The position numbers and the translations under genes were made by a program. From Branchiostoma belcheri (taxonomy: Eukaryota > Chordata > Leptocardii > Amphioxiformes > Branchiostomatidae), in contig NW_017803909.1 of assembly GCF_001625305.1 (NCBI RefSeq), positions 8,585,549 through 8,649,548 of the forward strand: 64,000 bases of DNA. The letters run 5' to 3'. The notes beneath the pieces are model-generated. The model did not search any database. It saw nothing but the letters and a program-made list of their open reading frames with translations, and was not told the DNA's origin. Position 1 is the stretch's first letter, and each line of letters opens with the position of its first letter. Shown here in pieces: positions 63,898 to 64,000 of this stretch.

Positions 63898-64000
63898 CCT
63901 TCCTTCCTTCCTTCCTTCCTTCCTTCCTTCCTTCCTTCCTTCCTTCCTTCCTTCCTTCCTTCCTTCCTTCCTTCCTTCCTTCCTTCCTTCCTTCCTTCCT
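63898..64000 (+). repeat. (CTTC)n microsatellite running to the window edge
   Basis: Pure CTTC/CCTT repeats for at least 100 bp, continuing past the end of the window. Confidence 0.97.

Noticed and set aside
1-64000. CRISPR arrays, bacterial operons or an integrated virus
   Set aside because: The direct repeats seen are satellites or microsatellites. Spliced animal genes fill the coding part, and no viral structural or replication gene was recognised. The only polymerase-related sequences are LINE C-terminal remnants.

Overview
This window is animal nuclear DNA: intron-rich, AT-rich non-coding sequence with GC-richer exons, canonical GT-AG introns, and many SINEs, LINE tails, MITEs and microsatellites. 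My best guess is a cephalochordate (amphioxus, Branchiostoma). That rests on the gene content, the repeat types and the frequent ACATGTA motif; it is inference, not proof. One assembly gap of 20 N lies at 3226-3245.

The main gene is on the + strand: the C-terminal two thirds of VIRMA (virilizer / KIAA1429), the large scaffold of the nuclear m6A mRNA methyltransferase complex. I traced 28 consecutive coding exons from 513 to 39829 (3565 coding bases, about 1189 residues, numbered p1-p1189 here). Reading phase is kept across all 27 internal junctions. The 5' part of the gene lies upstream of the window. At the 3' end the last exon I see encodes an RGG-rich tail. It either splices onward from the GTTAGT donor at 39830 or ends at an in-frame TAG that overlaps this donor.

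The 12.8-kb VIRMA intron 23260-36033 holds two tandem, antisense (- strand) genes for small EF-hand proteins of 141 and 143 residues. Each has three coding exons and a probable upstream 5'UTR exon. The pair arose by a segmental tandem duplication (about 23384-29620 and 29848-35110). After duplication each copy took different insertions: a SINE and an hAT-like element in copy A; a truncated L1-like LINE, a 235-bp unknown element and another hAT-like element in copy B.

The 8.2-kb VIRMA intron 8863-17103 is nearly filled by a 7.5-kb element (about 9228-16735). Its near-identical inverted termini of about 330 bp are GC-rich. The interior has no long ORF but contains a strong TATA-type promoter-like segment, duplicated hairpins and tandem repeats. 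It is the best candidate here for something undescribed.

From 39830 to the end (24 kb) I find no convincing long coding region. It holds MITEs, hAT-like elements, LINE 3' tails, foldback elements, an inverted array of a short motif, interstitial telomere-like repeats and a four-unit satellite. Two weak candidate first exons (48734 and 63641) might belong to a downstream gene.
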